From Ostreococcus lucimarinus CCE9901 (Eukaryota; Chlorophyta; Mamiellophyceae; Mamiellales; Bathycoccaceae), in NCBI RefSeq assembly GCF_000092065.1, contig NC_009360.1:186001-250000 (forward strand): 64,000 nucleotides of DNA, in the 5' to 3' direction. Below the pieces are notes generated by a model. It was given only the letters and a program-made list of their open reading frames with translations, was not told the origin of the DNA and did no database searches. A program made the position numbers and the translations under genes. Shown piece after piece: positions 49,811-58,416 of this stretch (the stretch's first letter is position 1; every line of letters begins with the position of its first letter).

Positions 49811-50380
49811 TCACGCCGTCGAGCTACTCCCCTCGGGGTACTTGCGCAGAACCACTCCGGTCGACTCAACCGCCGTCTGCACCGCAGACAGCGCGTTCGT
49901 AAAATCACGAACCTCGTCATCTAGCGATTCCGCATGCGCAGCTTTCAGCGCTCGAACCGTCGTGGTTTTCGTGAAATACTCTTCGCTGTCCTTGATCGTC
50001 GCGGCCCACGTTTCGGACCCACTCACTCGTCCACCGAAGATGCGTAACGCGCGCGCCGCGCCCTTCAACTGCCCATACGCGAACCCAGCCTTGCCACCGT
50101 CGAGGAAACCTTCGTTAAACCCGCTCTGAATAGTTTCTGCTTTCCCCTCTTCCAAGCCTTCGAGGTATCCGGCGTTGTGATGCTGCGCGCGACGATAAAG
50201 TCATCGGGACGGTCAGTCTTTGCTCGGCTGCGCGCGCGCGACTTTCGACGGCTCGCGGCATCAGCGCACCTTGCGTCGCTCGACGTCGGCGTCGGAAACG
50301 TGCTGCACGCAGTCGTCTTCGCGTGAGTCGTCGCCCGCATCGTCGTCGTCAGACGCCGCCCACGCGTCCACGCACGGCAT
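49811..50380 (-). CDS. Yae1-domain protein (deca-GX3), two exons
   Basis: The 160-residue product is rebuilt from exon 1 (50270-50380) and exon 2 (49811-50182), with the intron at 50183-50269 (donor GTGCGC, CTGAC on the minus strand at 50212-50216, acceptor GCGCAG, phase 0). Exon 1 encodes an acidic start ending DADVERRK. Exon 2 continues HHNAGYLEGLEEGKAE and then GFNEGFLDGGKAGFAYGQLK. These Gly-x3 repeats define Yae1/Lto1 proteins. In yeast the Yae1-Lto1 pair brings the cytosolic Fe-S machinery to the ribosome recycling factor Rli1/ABCE1. The family is clear; the choice between YAE1 and LTO1 is not. Confidence 0.8.
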
Positions 50381-50522
50381 GGCGCGAGGCGACGTCTGGG
50401 GACCCGCGGCGAGAGTGCGCGAGAGCGCGCAGCGCGTTTTGATTTTACGCGCGGGCGCGAATAGGACGTGAAACGACCGATTAAACGCTCGAAATGTTTT
50501 GCAAAAAATACGCTCTAATAAA

Positions 50523-52004
50523 CTAAACGAGAAGAGGAGAGTCTAAGACGGCGTACCCCGCCGCGACGCCGCCTTCGTCGGAAGTCGCCGCCTTCGTCCG
50601 GAGCAAACTCCCACCGTGTTTATTGATCACGATCTCGTCGCCTACGCGGAGATAACTACCGTAAATACCTAACTCGGACAGTGTTTCGATTTCGAGCACC
50701 TTACCGGCGCGAACGGTGAGCGTTTGATGAGATGGAGGGAGAATGCGTTGCATGAGAATGAACGCGCCCAAGTCTCCGCCGAGTTCAAGTCGTTTGCGCA
50801 AATCGTCCGAATACAAATTATTTCCACCACCCTCACGCTGAGGCTTTAAGACGTAGCCCGCTGGATTCGCGAGTGCGAGTTTAATCGCCTCGGTGCCTTC
50901 GTCGCCGTCTAAGGAATACAAATCTGCAAAGACACGTCGCATGTCCGCGGCGCGTTCCGGCATGAACGATTCGAGCACGCCCGCTTCTGCGAGCTTTTGT
51001 TGCACCTTCTTCGATCCCGCCAAGTGCATTGCCACCGAAGGGCTCTTCAAAGCGTTCGATTGTTCGATTAACAACCGTGCTGACCATTCGCCACTGGTCG
51101 GATAGTCCGACGGGGTGTATCCGGCTCGAAAGTACACCAAGCCGATGTCGTCGCCTCGAAACGTGAGCGTTCCGTCGCGCAACGCGCCCTCGGCGTTTAC
51201 TTCGGCTAAAGTCGCTCTGACGGTGTGAATTCCGTGCGTTTCGAATATATAATGCGAGATGTGCCGCTGATCGAACATATTACGCTCGTTCGGCTGAACC
51301 ACCATCATGATTTTCCCTTTACTCCCCATCGCTTTCCATCCCGCCGCGAGGACGTCGCCCGCGCTCGAGAGCGCGTCGTTCTGTGGCATCGCGTCGAAAT
51401 CCACCACTTCTCCAGGTTTCGCCGACCACGCCGCTAAGTGTCTATGCATCGCGCTCACCTTCGATCCGAGCGCCATGAACGACGTGCTCACCGTGTTCAC
51501 CTCGACTTGCAAAGGCAACCCGCTCGGCGCGTCGAGCATGTAATCGCTTCGCAACACGCCAACCTCCGCCTTCTGTCTCCCCTCTTGCCCGCCGCTCCGT
51601 TCGTACACGTCCCACAGCGCGGCCGTGAATGCATCGTTCTTAATCGCCCCCCGCAGCGTTTCCCTCAGGAATCCATCGTCCCTCGACACTCCGTCGTACA
51701 GCTCCGCGAACGCCGGCGACGTCGCCTCGGCGAGCTCGTACGCGCTCCTCGGAAACGTCGTCGGCGCGCACGACACCGGCGCGTGCGTGAACGTCCCCGC
51801 TTCGTCTCCTCCGATCATCAATCCGTGTTCGACGCAGTACGCCACCGCTTCCACCGCGCGCGCGCTCGTCGCGCCCTCGCGCACGAGCCCGCGGTTTCCC
51901 GCCCCGGTCGTCGTCGCCGTCGCTCGCGTCGTCGTCGTCCCGCGTCGTCGTCCCATCGTCGCGCGCGTCGTCGCTCGCGTCGTCGTCGCGCGCGTCGTCG
52001 CCAT
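50523..52004 (-). CDS. GSH2: Eukaryotic glutathione synthetase
   Basis: A 493-residue enzyme that joins gamma-glutamylcysteine and glycine with ATP, the second step of glutathione synthesis. Family markers are EVNTVSTSF, LVYFRAGYTPSDYP, the ATP-grasp lid region with QREGGGNN near residue 387, FILMQRILPP, and the C-terminal ATSDEGGVAAGYAVLDSPLLV. The first 45 residues are Thr/Arg/Ala-rich and may target a plastid or mitochondrion. The next divergent gene starts 241 bp away, across a region carrying a 28-bp tandem duplication. The ATG at 52004 is the longest start. Confidence 0.93.
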   Translation of the reverse strand: MATTRATTTRATTRATMGRRRGTTTTRATATTTGAGNRGLVREGATSARAVEAVAYCVEHGLMIGGDEAGTFTHAPVSCAPTTFPRSAYELAEATSPAFAELYDGVSRDDGFLRETLRGAIKNDAFTAALWDVYERSGGQEGRQKAEVGVLRSDYMLDAPSGLPLQVEVNTVSTSFMALGSKVSAMHRHLAAWSAKPGEVVDFDAMPQNDALSSAGDVLAAGWKAMGSKGKIMMVVQPNERNMFDQRHISHYIFETHGIHTVRATLAEVNAEGALRDGTLTFRGDDIGLVYFRAGYTPSDYPTSGEWSARLLIEQSNALKSPSVAMHLAGSKKVQQKLAEAGVLESFMPERAADMRRVFADLYSLDGDEGTEAIKLALANPAGYVLKPQREGGGNNLYSDDLRKRLELGGDLGAFILMQRILPPSHQTLTVRAGKVLEIETLSELGIYGSYLRVGDEIVINKHGGSLLRTKAATSDEGGVAAGYAVLDSPLLV

Positions 52005-52103
52005 CCGCGTCCACCGCGCGCGCCGTCGCGCGTCGACGTGCGTCGCCGGGAGTCTTCGACGCGGTCGAGGACGCCGAACGCGAAAACACGCGCGCGGAGA
52101 CTC

Positions 52104-52203
52104 GCCGGTTCGGAAAAATTGGATCCGTTATAGTGCTATCTTGGGTCCGCCCTCAGTGGTCGTCCATCTTGGGTCCGCCCTCAGTGGTCGTCCGCCGGTT
52201 CGG
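52104..52203. repeat. 28-bp tandem duplication inside 10-bp direct repeats
   Basis: Two exact 28-bp copies lie head to tail at 52138-52165 and 52166-52193 (each starts ATCTTGGGTCCGCC). The block 52114-52193 is bracketed by GCCGGTTCGG at 52104-52113 and again at 52194-52203. It lies in the shared 5' region of GSH2 and the TCP10-domain gene. It may be a duplicated regulatory element or a small insertion with a target duplication; no terminal inverted repeats are seen. Confidence 0.85.
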
Positions 52204-52245
52204 CGACGCGTTTGAACGCGCGCCACATCGCGCGCGACGACGGCC

Positions 52246-53871
52246 ATGAGCCTGGACGACGTCCCGATCAACGGCGATCGAACGAGGACGTGGGAGGAGA
52301 TCATCGCGAGCGCGCTGGAGGGGGACGGCGGGACGACGACGACGACGACGACGACGCGCGACGACGACGATGCGGATTGTTTAAAGTCAACGCCGACGAG
52401 GAGTTACTTGAAAAAGGGGACGCGAGCGATGCGGACGTCGCCGTTGACGCCGAAAACGGCGGGAACGACGCCGAATGTGACGAACGCGCGATCGAAGGTG
52501 GGGCGCGCGCGAGGGATGAGCCCGAGGGGGGGGGGGGAAAGAGGAACGGGGACGACGACGGCGGAACGACGAAGAGGAACGACGACGACGACGAGTCCGA
52601 GTCCGAAAATCGCGTTCGGGAGGCGCGAAGAGTCGCGCTCACCGCGACGAGCAGGTGGTGGGTTGTTTGACCACGACGTGAACGTTCAACCGTCGACGAT
52701 GGAGGCGTGGAGAGAACATAAAGCGAGGAGCGCGAGGGAGACGAAGGAATTCGAGGCGCTCGAGTCGCGGTTGTGGAGCGAGACGAAGGCAAAGGAAGAG
52801 GCCGAGAGGCGATCGTTCGATGACGTGAGATCGGGTACGGTCGTTCGTGACTTTGTCTCTTCGTCGACTGCGGAGGAAGAGGAAGCGCGCGCTGCCTTTG
52901 AGCGCGCCAAGGCGAGTCTGGCGAGCGAAAGACAACGATTCGCCGACGAACGGGCGGCGTGGGAAGCGAAAAGAGACGACGCCGAGGAAGCGTTCAAGGC
53001 TGAGTGTGAGGACGTGCGCAGACAGTTCAAGCGCGAAAAGGCGGCGTTGATGCGCGAGGCGGAGGCACACTTAGCACTACCCACGAAACAGGAGCGCAAT
53101 GAAGCCAAGTTTCTTCGCGAACAGCTCGAGCGCAACGAGGCTGAATTCAAAGCCGAGCAACAACGAGCCAAGCTCACGGTGGATCGCCTGCGGCAACAAA
53201 TCGTCGATCTGACGAACGAAATTTCGGAACTTCGCATGGAGAAAAGGTTGCTGGAAGAGAAGTGCGAGGTATCGAATCGTTTGCAAGCGAAGGCTTTGTC
53301 GACGACGCCGCCTCGTCGAGTCGAGCCGGTCGTCGAGATCGCTTCGCCCGCGAGTTCGCGGCCTGGGATGACGATTTCGTCGGAACCGAGTCCATCTAGG
53401 CGTGTATATGCGGATGATACGACGTACTTTGCACCTCGTGCGCTCAGTGTGCGCGATCCGCTCCCGAGCGTGAGCGATAAAGTTCGATTACGAAGCACCG
53501 CGGGTCTCGAACGCGAGATTCCGCACGAGGATGGTCGGGTCGAGCGCGTCTTTGCTGACGGTCGTCGCGTCGTATTTTTCGCAAACGGCACGATTAAGGA
53601 AATCGATGGTCATGAAACGACTATTTTCTTCACCAACGGTGATATCAAACGCACTCACCAAAACGGTATCATCGAGTATTACTACTTCGACGTCGAGACG
53701 TGGCACACCACGCACCCAACCGGCGTTGAGCTCTACCATTTCGTTCAAACCAATCAAGTCGAACTTCACGCCGCGGGCGACGAGCCCAAGGATAAGGAAA
53801 TCTTATTTCCAGACGGAACCCTTCGTCGCGTTTACTCGAACGGCTTCGAGGAAGACGTGGCCGGATTGTAA
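52246..53871 (+). CDS. Coiled-coil protein with TCP10/CPAP (SAS-4-type) C-terminal domain
   Basis: A 541-residue protein. A Thr/Asp/Arg-rich disordered N-terminus (1-150) is followed by a long charged coiled coil (about 160-350) and a C-terminal domain from about 415. The latter is built of short beta hairpins of the xxDGRxxxFFxNGTxK type (GRVERVFADGRRVVFFANGT through KEILFPDGTLRRVYSNGFEE). This is the TCP10 C-terminal (G-box/TCP) domain of CPAP/CENPJ/SAS-4, which binds STIL-type partners in centriole assembly. Ostreococcus is reported to lack centrioles and flagella, so a centriole role is unlikely here; a spindle-pole or other microtubule role is inference. The first ATG is 52246. Confidence 0.82.
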   Translation: MSLDDVPINGDRTRTWEEIIASALEGDGGTTTTTTTTRDDDDADCLKSTPTRSYLKKGTRAMRTSPLTPKTAGTTPNVTNARSKVGRARGMSPRGGGERGTGTTTAERRRGTTTTTSPSPKIAFGRREESRSPRRAGGGLFDHDVNVQPSTMEAWREHKARSARETKEFEALESRLWSETKAKEEAERRSFDDVRSGTVVRDFVSSSTAEEEEARAAFERAKASLASERQRFADERAAWEAKRDDAEEAFKAECEDVRRQFKREKAALMREAEAHLALPTKQERNEAKFLREQLERNEAEFKAEQQRAKLTVDRLRQQIVDLTNEISELRMEKRLLEEKCEVSNRLQAKALSTTPPRRVEPVVEIASPASSRPGMTISSEPSPSRRVYADDTTYFAPRALSVRDPLPSVSDKVRLRSTAGLEREIPHEDGRVERVFADGRRVVFFANGTIKEIDGHETTIFFTNGDIKRTHQNGIIEYYYFDVETWHTTHPTGVELYHFVQTNQVELHAAGDEPKDKEILFPDGTLRRVYSNGFEEDVAGL

Positions 53872-54006
53872 TAATTTAAAAAAGTCAACGCGCGCGCGAA
53901 GCCAACTCAACCCAAAAAGCCGCAGATCGCACCATTCGTTGACGCGTGTCACGCGTCTACGCGAGCAGACTTCGTCGAGCCTGTTCCCGTCAAACGCACA
54001 CGCACG

Positions 54007-54456
54007 ATGACGTCTTTAGATTTACGCACCGCCACGCTCGAGCAGCTCAAAGTCGCCGACGAACAGCTCCGCGAGGAAGTCACGTCGTACTCGGAATCTT
54101 TGCAGATGTTGAGCAAAGCGGTGAGTCGATACCACTCCTCGGGATCGGCGATCGAAGAGCTGTCGAAAGAAACTGTGGGTAAGGACATGCTCGTCCCACT
54201 CACGGAGTCGTTGTACGTGCCGGGTAAGATTGCGGCGGTCGATAAAGTCTTGCTCGACGTCGGCACGGGGTACTTCATCGAGCACGACACCGAGAAAGGG
54301 ATCGATTACTGTAAGCGCAAGGTGAACTTTATTCGAGATAACATGGAAAAGTTGATGGAGCTCGTGGGTAAGAAACGCAAGCAATTGTTGCTGGTGCAGG
54401 ACTTTCTGCGAGCGCGCACGCAAGAGGCGGCGCAGGCGCAGGCAGGGGCGAAATAG
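54007..54456 (+). CDS. PFD5: Prefoldin subunit 5
   Basis: A 149-residue alpha-type prefoldin subunit. Two long helices flank a beta-hairpin core (MLVPLTESLYVPGKI, then LLDVGTGYFIEHDTEKGIDY), the arrangement of GIM5/PFD5. The subunit joins the hexameric prefoldin that captures unfolded actin and tubulin for the CCT chaperonin. Length is normal for the family, with a short Ala/Gln tail. It lies 135 bp downstream of the TCP10-domain gene on the same strand and converges with the TlyA-like gene 42 bp away. Confidence 0.93.
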   Translation: MTSLDLRTATLEQLKVADEQLREEVTSYSESLQMLSKAVSRYHSSGSAIEELSKETVGKDMLVPLTESLYVPGKIAAVDKVLLDVGTGYFIEHDTEKGIDYCKRKVNFIRDNMEKLMELVGKKRKQLLLVQDFLRARTQEAAQAQAGAK

Positions 54457-54498
54457 GCTAAGTATTAATTACAACTTTAGACACTTTAGACCGACTCG

Positions 54499-55515
54499 TC
54501 ATTCATCCTCCTCAACCTCGACTGTGTTCTGGAGTATTTCCGGAGGTGGACCATCGAGAGACATGGTAAAATGCGCTAGAAACTCCGTGTTGCCCTCTTT
54601 CGCGCCTTTAATCGGCGAAGTGGTGTGATCGATGTACTCGAATCCGTACAGTTTGGCGCCTTGAATGACGTTTTCAATCACCTCCTTGTGAACGTTTGCG
54701 TCTCGAACCACGCCTTTGGAGCCGATTTGACTTCGCTTGGCCTCAAATTGAGGCTTGATCAGCACTAACATCGTCCCCCCTGGCTTTAATATTCTACAAA
54801 TCGCTGGTAACACCTTTAGGACGGAGATGAATGACAGATCCAACGTCACGACGTCGACGATGTCTGGAAGGTCCGTGACGTATCGTAAATTTGTGCGCTC
54901 CATGATGATGACTCTCTCGTCTTGCCTAATCTTCTCAGCCACTTGACCGTACCCCACATCAACCCCGTACACCTTCTTCGCTCCGCTCTGGAGTAAACAA
55001 TCGGTGAAACCGCCCGTGCTAAGCCCAGAGTCGAGCGCCGTACATCCCGAGACGTCCACGCCAAAGTGCGCGAGCGCCTTTTCCAACTTCAATCCCGCTC
55101 GACACACAAACTTCGGCTGCTCCGCGATGACTTCAATCTTCACGCTCGGCTTGAGTTTCGTTCCAGCCTTCGTCACGGGCTGTCCATCGACCAATACCTT
55201 CCCCTGCGCGATCCAACTCTGCGCCACGTTGCGCGACAACTCGGGATTACGCGCGACGGTGAGTTCATCCAACCTTTGTTTCGCCCCCGTCACCGGCGCC
55301 GCGACGCGTCCGCTCGTCTCCGCTCGCGCGTTCTCGCTTCTCTCGTCCCCACTCGCGCTCGCGCTCCATCGTCGCGCGCGTTCGCGTCGTCCCGCGCCCG
55401 CCGCGCGCGTCCCGCTCGCCGCCTCGCCTTGGCACCGCCGCCACCGTTCTCTCGCGCACGCGCGCGTCACCGCCCCTCGCGCGCGCGTCGCCGCGCGCGC
55501 GAGCATCGCGCGCAT
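54499..55515 (-). CDS. TlyA-family rRNA 2'-O-methyltransferase, probably organellar
   Basis: A 338-residue protein. An Arg/Ala-rich transit-like N-terminus (about 75 residues) is followed by an S4 RNA-binding domain (QRLDELTVARN, then SRNVAQSWIAQGKVLVDGQP) and an FtsJ/Rossmann methyltransferase domain with the SAM loop DSGLSTGGFTDCLLQSGA and the later VTLDLSFISVLKVLP. Members are often labelled hemolysin A for historical reasons but act as ribosomal RNA methyltransferases. S4 plus FtsJ and the targeting-like start suggest chloroplast ribosomes. The frame is open to 56310, but the ATG at 55515 precedes the conserved core closely. Confidence 0.85.
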   Translation of the reverse strand: MRAMLARAATRARGAVTRACARERWRRCQGEAASGTRAAGAGRRERARRWSASASGDERSENARAETSGRVAAPVTGAKQRLDELTVARNPELSRNVAQSWIAQGKVLVDGQPVTKAGTKLKPSVKIEVIAEQPKFVCRAGLKLEKALAHFGVDVSGCTALDSGLSTGGFTDCLLQSGAKKVYGVDVGYGQVAEKIRQDERVIIMERTNLRYVTDLPDIVDVVTLDLSFISVLKVLPAICRILKPGGTMLVLIKPQFEAKRSQIGSKGVVRDANVHKEVIENVIQGAKLYGFEYIDHTTSPIKGAKEGNTEFLAHFTMSLDGPPPEILQNTVEVEEDE

Positions 55516-55692
55516 CTCGCGCGTCGCCTCGCGCGTCGGCGCCCCTCTCGCGGTCCCCGCGTCCCGCCGTTTCGCCGTCTCGGCGTCGCGGTGTCCCGGT
55601 CCAACGACCGCGACCGACCAAACCCTCGCGGCGACGGCGGCGACGGCGCACTCGCGGACGCGCGACGACGACGTCGACGCGCGCGGCGAACG

Positions 55693-56643
55693 ATGACGAT
55701 GCCGATGACGACGCTCGCGAGCGCGTCGCGATCGCGACCCGGAACGACGACGACGACGACGACGACGACGGCGCGCGGTGGACGAATGCGCGCCTCGAGC
55801 CGCCACTCGAGTCGTCGAGGCGACCGCGTCGTCGGACGCGTCGCCGAGGGTGGGAAGAGCGAACGCGGACGCATGAAAGATGAAGAAGAGTACGCGAAAT
55901 TCGTCGAAGAGGCGCGAACGTGGACGGCGTACGATCCGGAAGCCGTGGGTGGGGAGAACGCGACGCCGCCGTGGGAAAAGGAATTGCAAGACGCCATGCG
56001 CGAGGGACCGTGGCCGTGCTGGGACGCGGACATTCCCGAGAGTGATTTCGTGGATGAACCTCGATTCATGTCGTTCACGAAACCTCCGGAGAAGTACGAC
56101 CCGTTCAAGGAGAAGATCGTGAATTACAAGGCCAAGGTGAAGGAGGAACAAAAGAGGGCGGTGGCGAAGACGCGGGAGGAGGTGAAGTCGCAGCGCTTCA
56201 TGTCCATGGCGGGTGACATACGGTTGAAGAATAAGTACGAAGACGACGAATCGGCGTGGGATCACGAGAAAATCGTGGAACTGATTAATTTTCCCGATGA
56301 CATCAGACACAAGATGATGAGCGTGAGCGTGGAGGTGTACGACCCTCGGTTTCCGTACGACTTCACGGGGATGGGCGCGCCTCCTTTGACGACGGAGGAG
56401 TTTTTAGAATCCATCGGTCGCTTGCAACCGGATGGTGAGTCCGATCTCGACCGCGTCGCGAAGTTGGCGGAAAAATACGGCTCAAAGGTACCGGAACTCG
56501 CCGAGGAAGATCCCGCTGCCATCTTGCAGACGCGCTCGACGTTTGAATTACAGAACGCGATGGACATCGGGGATGAAGGCGGCGTCGAAATCAGTAAAAC
56601 GGAGATTTCAGACCTCGTGGACAGCGATGACGAACTTCCTTAG
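55693..56643 (+). CDS. Conserved-looking protein of unknown function, probable transit peptide
   Basis: A 316-residue protein that I do not recognise. Residues 1-55 are Ser/Thr/Arg-rich without acid until the KDEEEY segment, which fits chloroplast targeting. The remainder is soluble and acidic, rich in Trp/Pro in the first half (TPPWEKELQDAMREGPWPCW) and helical in the middle (YDPFKEKIVNYKAKVKEEQK), and it ends in an acidic DLVDSDDELP tail. There are no membrane segments and no catalytic motif is evident. The ATG at 55693 is the first after the divergent TlyA start 178 bp away. Codon use matches its neighbours, so it is very likely a real gene. Confidence 0.65.
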   Translation: MTMPMTTLASASRSRPGTTTTTTTTTARGGRMRASSRHSSRRGDRVVGRVAEGGKSERGRMKDEEEYAKFVEEARTWTAYDPEAVGGENATPPWEKELQDAMREGPWPCWDADIPESDFVDEPRFMSFTKPPEKYDPFKEKIVNYKAKVKEEQKRAVAKTREEVKSQRFMSMAGDIRLKNKYEDDESAWDHEKIVELINFPDDIRHKMMSVSVEVYDPRFPYDFTGMGAPPLTTEEFLESIGRLQPDGESDLDRVAKLAEKYGSKVPELAEEDPAAILQTRSTFELQNAMDIGDEGGVEISKTEISDLVDSDDELP

Positions 56644-56711
56644 ACTATTAGCCTACCAATGTGATTCGATTCAAATTCCTAGATTTTCTAAAGCTGCTTT
56701 GCGCGTTACGA

Positions 56712-57833
56712 TCACTTTGACGCCGTCATTGCTTTTCGTCTCGCCTCGGCGTACGTTTTCGCAAGTTCGCCATCGGGAGAGTAGAAGACGGCATCGACGA
56801 TAGAAGAACCCTCGCGCGCGCGTAATTCTACCTCCCACCCCAGTTGGTACTTGTCTAGATCCGCGAAACGCTCCTTGCGGCTCGCGTGTTCCTCTGGAAG
56901 GTCCGCGATCGGCCCTCTGGGCACTAAGATGTTCGCGTCGCTCGCGCTGAGCGTCTCTAACTGCGTCGCCCTCGTTTGCGTTGGAGCCATCGGTTGGACG
57001 ACGGGGCGGCTGATCTCAATCTTTGACAACGCCTCCTCCGCTTTCTCCATCGCTGTCTGCTTCGCCGCGGTCGCCTTCATCGTATCTTGGTCAAACGTAC
57101 CCGACGTCGTCGTCTCGTCCGTCACCGCGAGCGTGACGACTTCCAATCGACCTTTACACTCCTTGACGAGTTTGTCCAACGCTCGGTACGTCGACGGATC
57201 CATGGTAAACGTCACGCTCGCCTCGCTCGCGCTCAAGTCGTTGGTTTCTACTTTCCCGCTATTTTCTCGCACGAACGCCATCAAACTTTCCTCCTTTGCG
57301 CTCGGCACGACGGCGGCGAAGCGCATCTCCGCGCGCTTTATTGGAAATATTTCTTGCAGCTTTGGCAGCGCTTCCAACGCTTGTTGCTTGGCGCTTCGCT
57401 TGGGATCGACCGAAAAGTGTATGTCTCTCAGCGCACTTTCGATCATTCCCGGTGGATACGGTCTGTTCGTCCCCGGATTCACGCACTTTTCCACCAGCGT
57501 CGTCACCGCGTCCCGAAACGCGCTCTCGCTCTCCGCTTTCCTCTCCCTTTCGCTCACCTGCAGCTCTCCCTTGGCGAGGATGATCTCGCATATCTTCCCC
57601 CGATCCGTCGTCCCGTACGCCCTGACCAGCTCCTCGTCCCTCGCCACGACGCCCTTGCTCACGTTCACGTACACCTCGCTCGACTGCAGGACGTTGTCCA
57701 AATCCTTCTCGTGCCCTCGTCGGTAGCTCAGGACGGTGTTTTTGTAACACGCGATCTCGAACCGCGAGCCGTGAGTTTTGTGTCGCACCACGGCGACGTT
57801 GGTGAGTTTCTTGATTCCCACCGGTTGGAACAT
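56712..57833 (-). CDS. SBDS: SBDS ribosome maturation factor with C-terminal extension
   Basis: A 373-residue protein. The N-terminal FYSH domain ([20 protein letters not shown], then [20 protein letters not shown]) and the three-helix middle domain ([20 protein letters not shown], then [20 protein letters not shown]) are typical SBDS, followed by the ferredoxin-like third domain with [14 protein letters not shown] with EFL1 removes eIF6 from late 60S subunits. Animal and yeast proteins end near 250 residues; this one has about 125 more, as plant SBDS proteins also carry an extension. The ATG at 57833 lies 81 bp from the divergent LSM4 start. Confidence 0.93.
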   Translation of the reverse strand: MFQPVGIKKLTNVAVVRHKTHGSRFEIACYKNTVLSYRRGHEKDLDNVLQSSEVYVNVSKGVVARDEELVRAYGTTDRGKICEIILAKGELQVSERERKAESESAFRDAVTTLVEKCVNPGTNRPYPPGMIESALRDIHFSVDPKRSAKQQALEALPKLQEIFPIKRAEMRFAAVVPSAKEESLMAFVRENSGKVETNDLSASEASVTFTMDPSTYRALDKLVKECKGRLEVVTLAVTDETTTSGTFDQDTMKATAAKQTAMEKAEEALSKIEISRPVVQPMAPTQTRATQLETLSASDANILVPRGPIADLPEEHASRKERFADLDKYQLGWEVELRAREGSSIVDAVFYSPDGELAKTYAEARRKAMTASK

Positions 57834-57914
57834 CGCGCCGCGCGCGCGGGAATGCGGCGCGGCGGGACGAATTCCCGCATTCCCGGGCGCGCGCGGGACG
57901 TCGGCCGAACGAAC
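57834..57914. promoter_or_regulatory. 81-bp bidirectional promoter with inverted repeats (SBDS / LSM4)
   Basis: The whole divergent spacer is 81 bp. It contains GGGAATGCGG at 57848-57857 and its reverse complement CCGCATTCCC at 57875-57884, with a nested GCGGGA/TCCCGC pair around CGAAT between them. Symmetric sites fit a regulator that serves both directions, but this is inference. Confidence 0.5.
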
Positions 57915-58262
57915 ATGCTTCCGTTGACGCTGCTCAAGACGTCGTGCGGGCACCCCATGCTGGTGGAGCTGAAGAATGGAGAGACGTACAACGGCACGCT
58001 GGCGTCGTGCGACACGTGGATGAACGTGCACCTGAAGGAGGTGATTTGCACCTCCAAGGATGGCGATCGGTTTTGGCGAATGGCGGAGTGTTACGTGCGC
58101 GGGAACACGATCAAGTACGTGTGCGTGCCGGACGAGGTGCTGGACGTGGTGAAGGAAGAGATGAAGAATCGTCCGCAGGGCGGCGGTCGAGGCGAGGGCG
58201 GTCGAGGCGGTCGCGGCGGTCGCGGCGGGCGCGGTCGCGGAGGCAGGGGACGAGGCGAGTGA
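57915..58262 (+). CDS. LSM4: U6 snRNA-associated Sm-like protein LSM4
   Basis: A 115-residue protein with the two Sm motifs: [20 protein letters not shown], then WMNVHLKEV, and [20 protein letters not shown]. The tail is made of GGRGG-type RGG repeats, as in LSM4 of other eukaryotes. It should be part of LSM2-8 (U6 snRNP, splicing) and LSM1-7 (mRNA decay). The ATG at 57915 matches the usual LSM4 start exactly. Confidence 0.95.
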   Translation: MLPLTLLKTSCGHPMLVELKNGETYNGTLASCDTWMNVHLKEVICTSKDGDRFWRMAECYVRGNTIKYVCVPDEVLDVVKEEMKNRPQGGGRGEGGRGGRGGRGGRGRGGRGRGE

Positions 58263-58394
58263 GCGCGCGCGGTTCGCCGCGGGACGACGCGGCGACGCGT
58301 CGGAATAGCACACGTAGTTTGTCACACGAGTTACTTAGTCACGCGTTCGGCGCGGTTTTCCGCGCGTTTTCCGCCGTCTCGTCCCTCGCGCGTT

Positions 58395-58416
58395 CGCGCC
58401 GGTTCGAACCGGCGCG
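58395..58416. repeat. 22-bp perfect palindrome between LSM4 and the BEACH gene
   Basis: The sequence around GCGCCGGTTCGAACCGGCGC is perfectly self-complementary over 22 bp. It is followed by a CGCGCGCG-TTT-CGCGCGCG hairpin-like run to about 58440. It lies about 135 bp before the BEACH gene start and could be a dimeric protein site or a cruciform-prone element. It is not a tRNA: no flanking stems fit. Confidence 0.8.

Noticed and set aside
50065-50340. A separate 91-codon minus-strand protein overlapping the Yae1 gene
   Set aside because: It reads through the Yae1 exon 1, the intron and part of exon 2 in another frame and has no conserved motif.
54499-55515. Reading the TlyA-like gene as a hemolysin toxin
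   Set aside because: The S4 plus FtsJ domains and SAM loop make it an rRNA methyltransferase; the hemolysin name is historical.
58395-58416. A tRNA T-loop because of GGTTCGAA
   Set aside because: The bases belong to a perfect palindrome; no acceptor, D or anticodon stems can be drawn around it.
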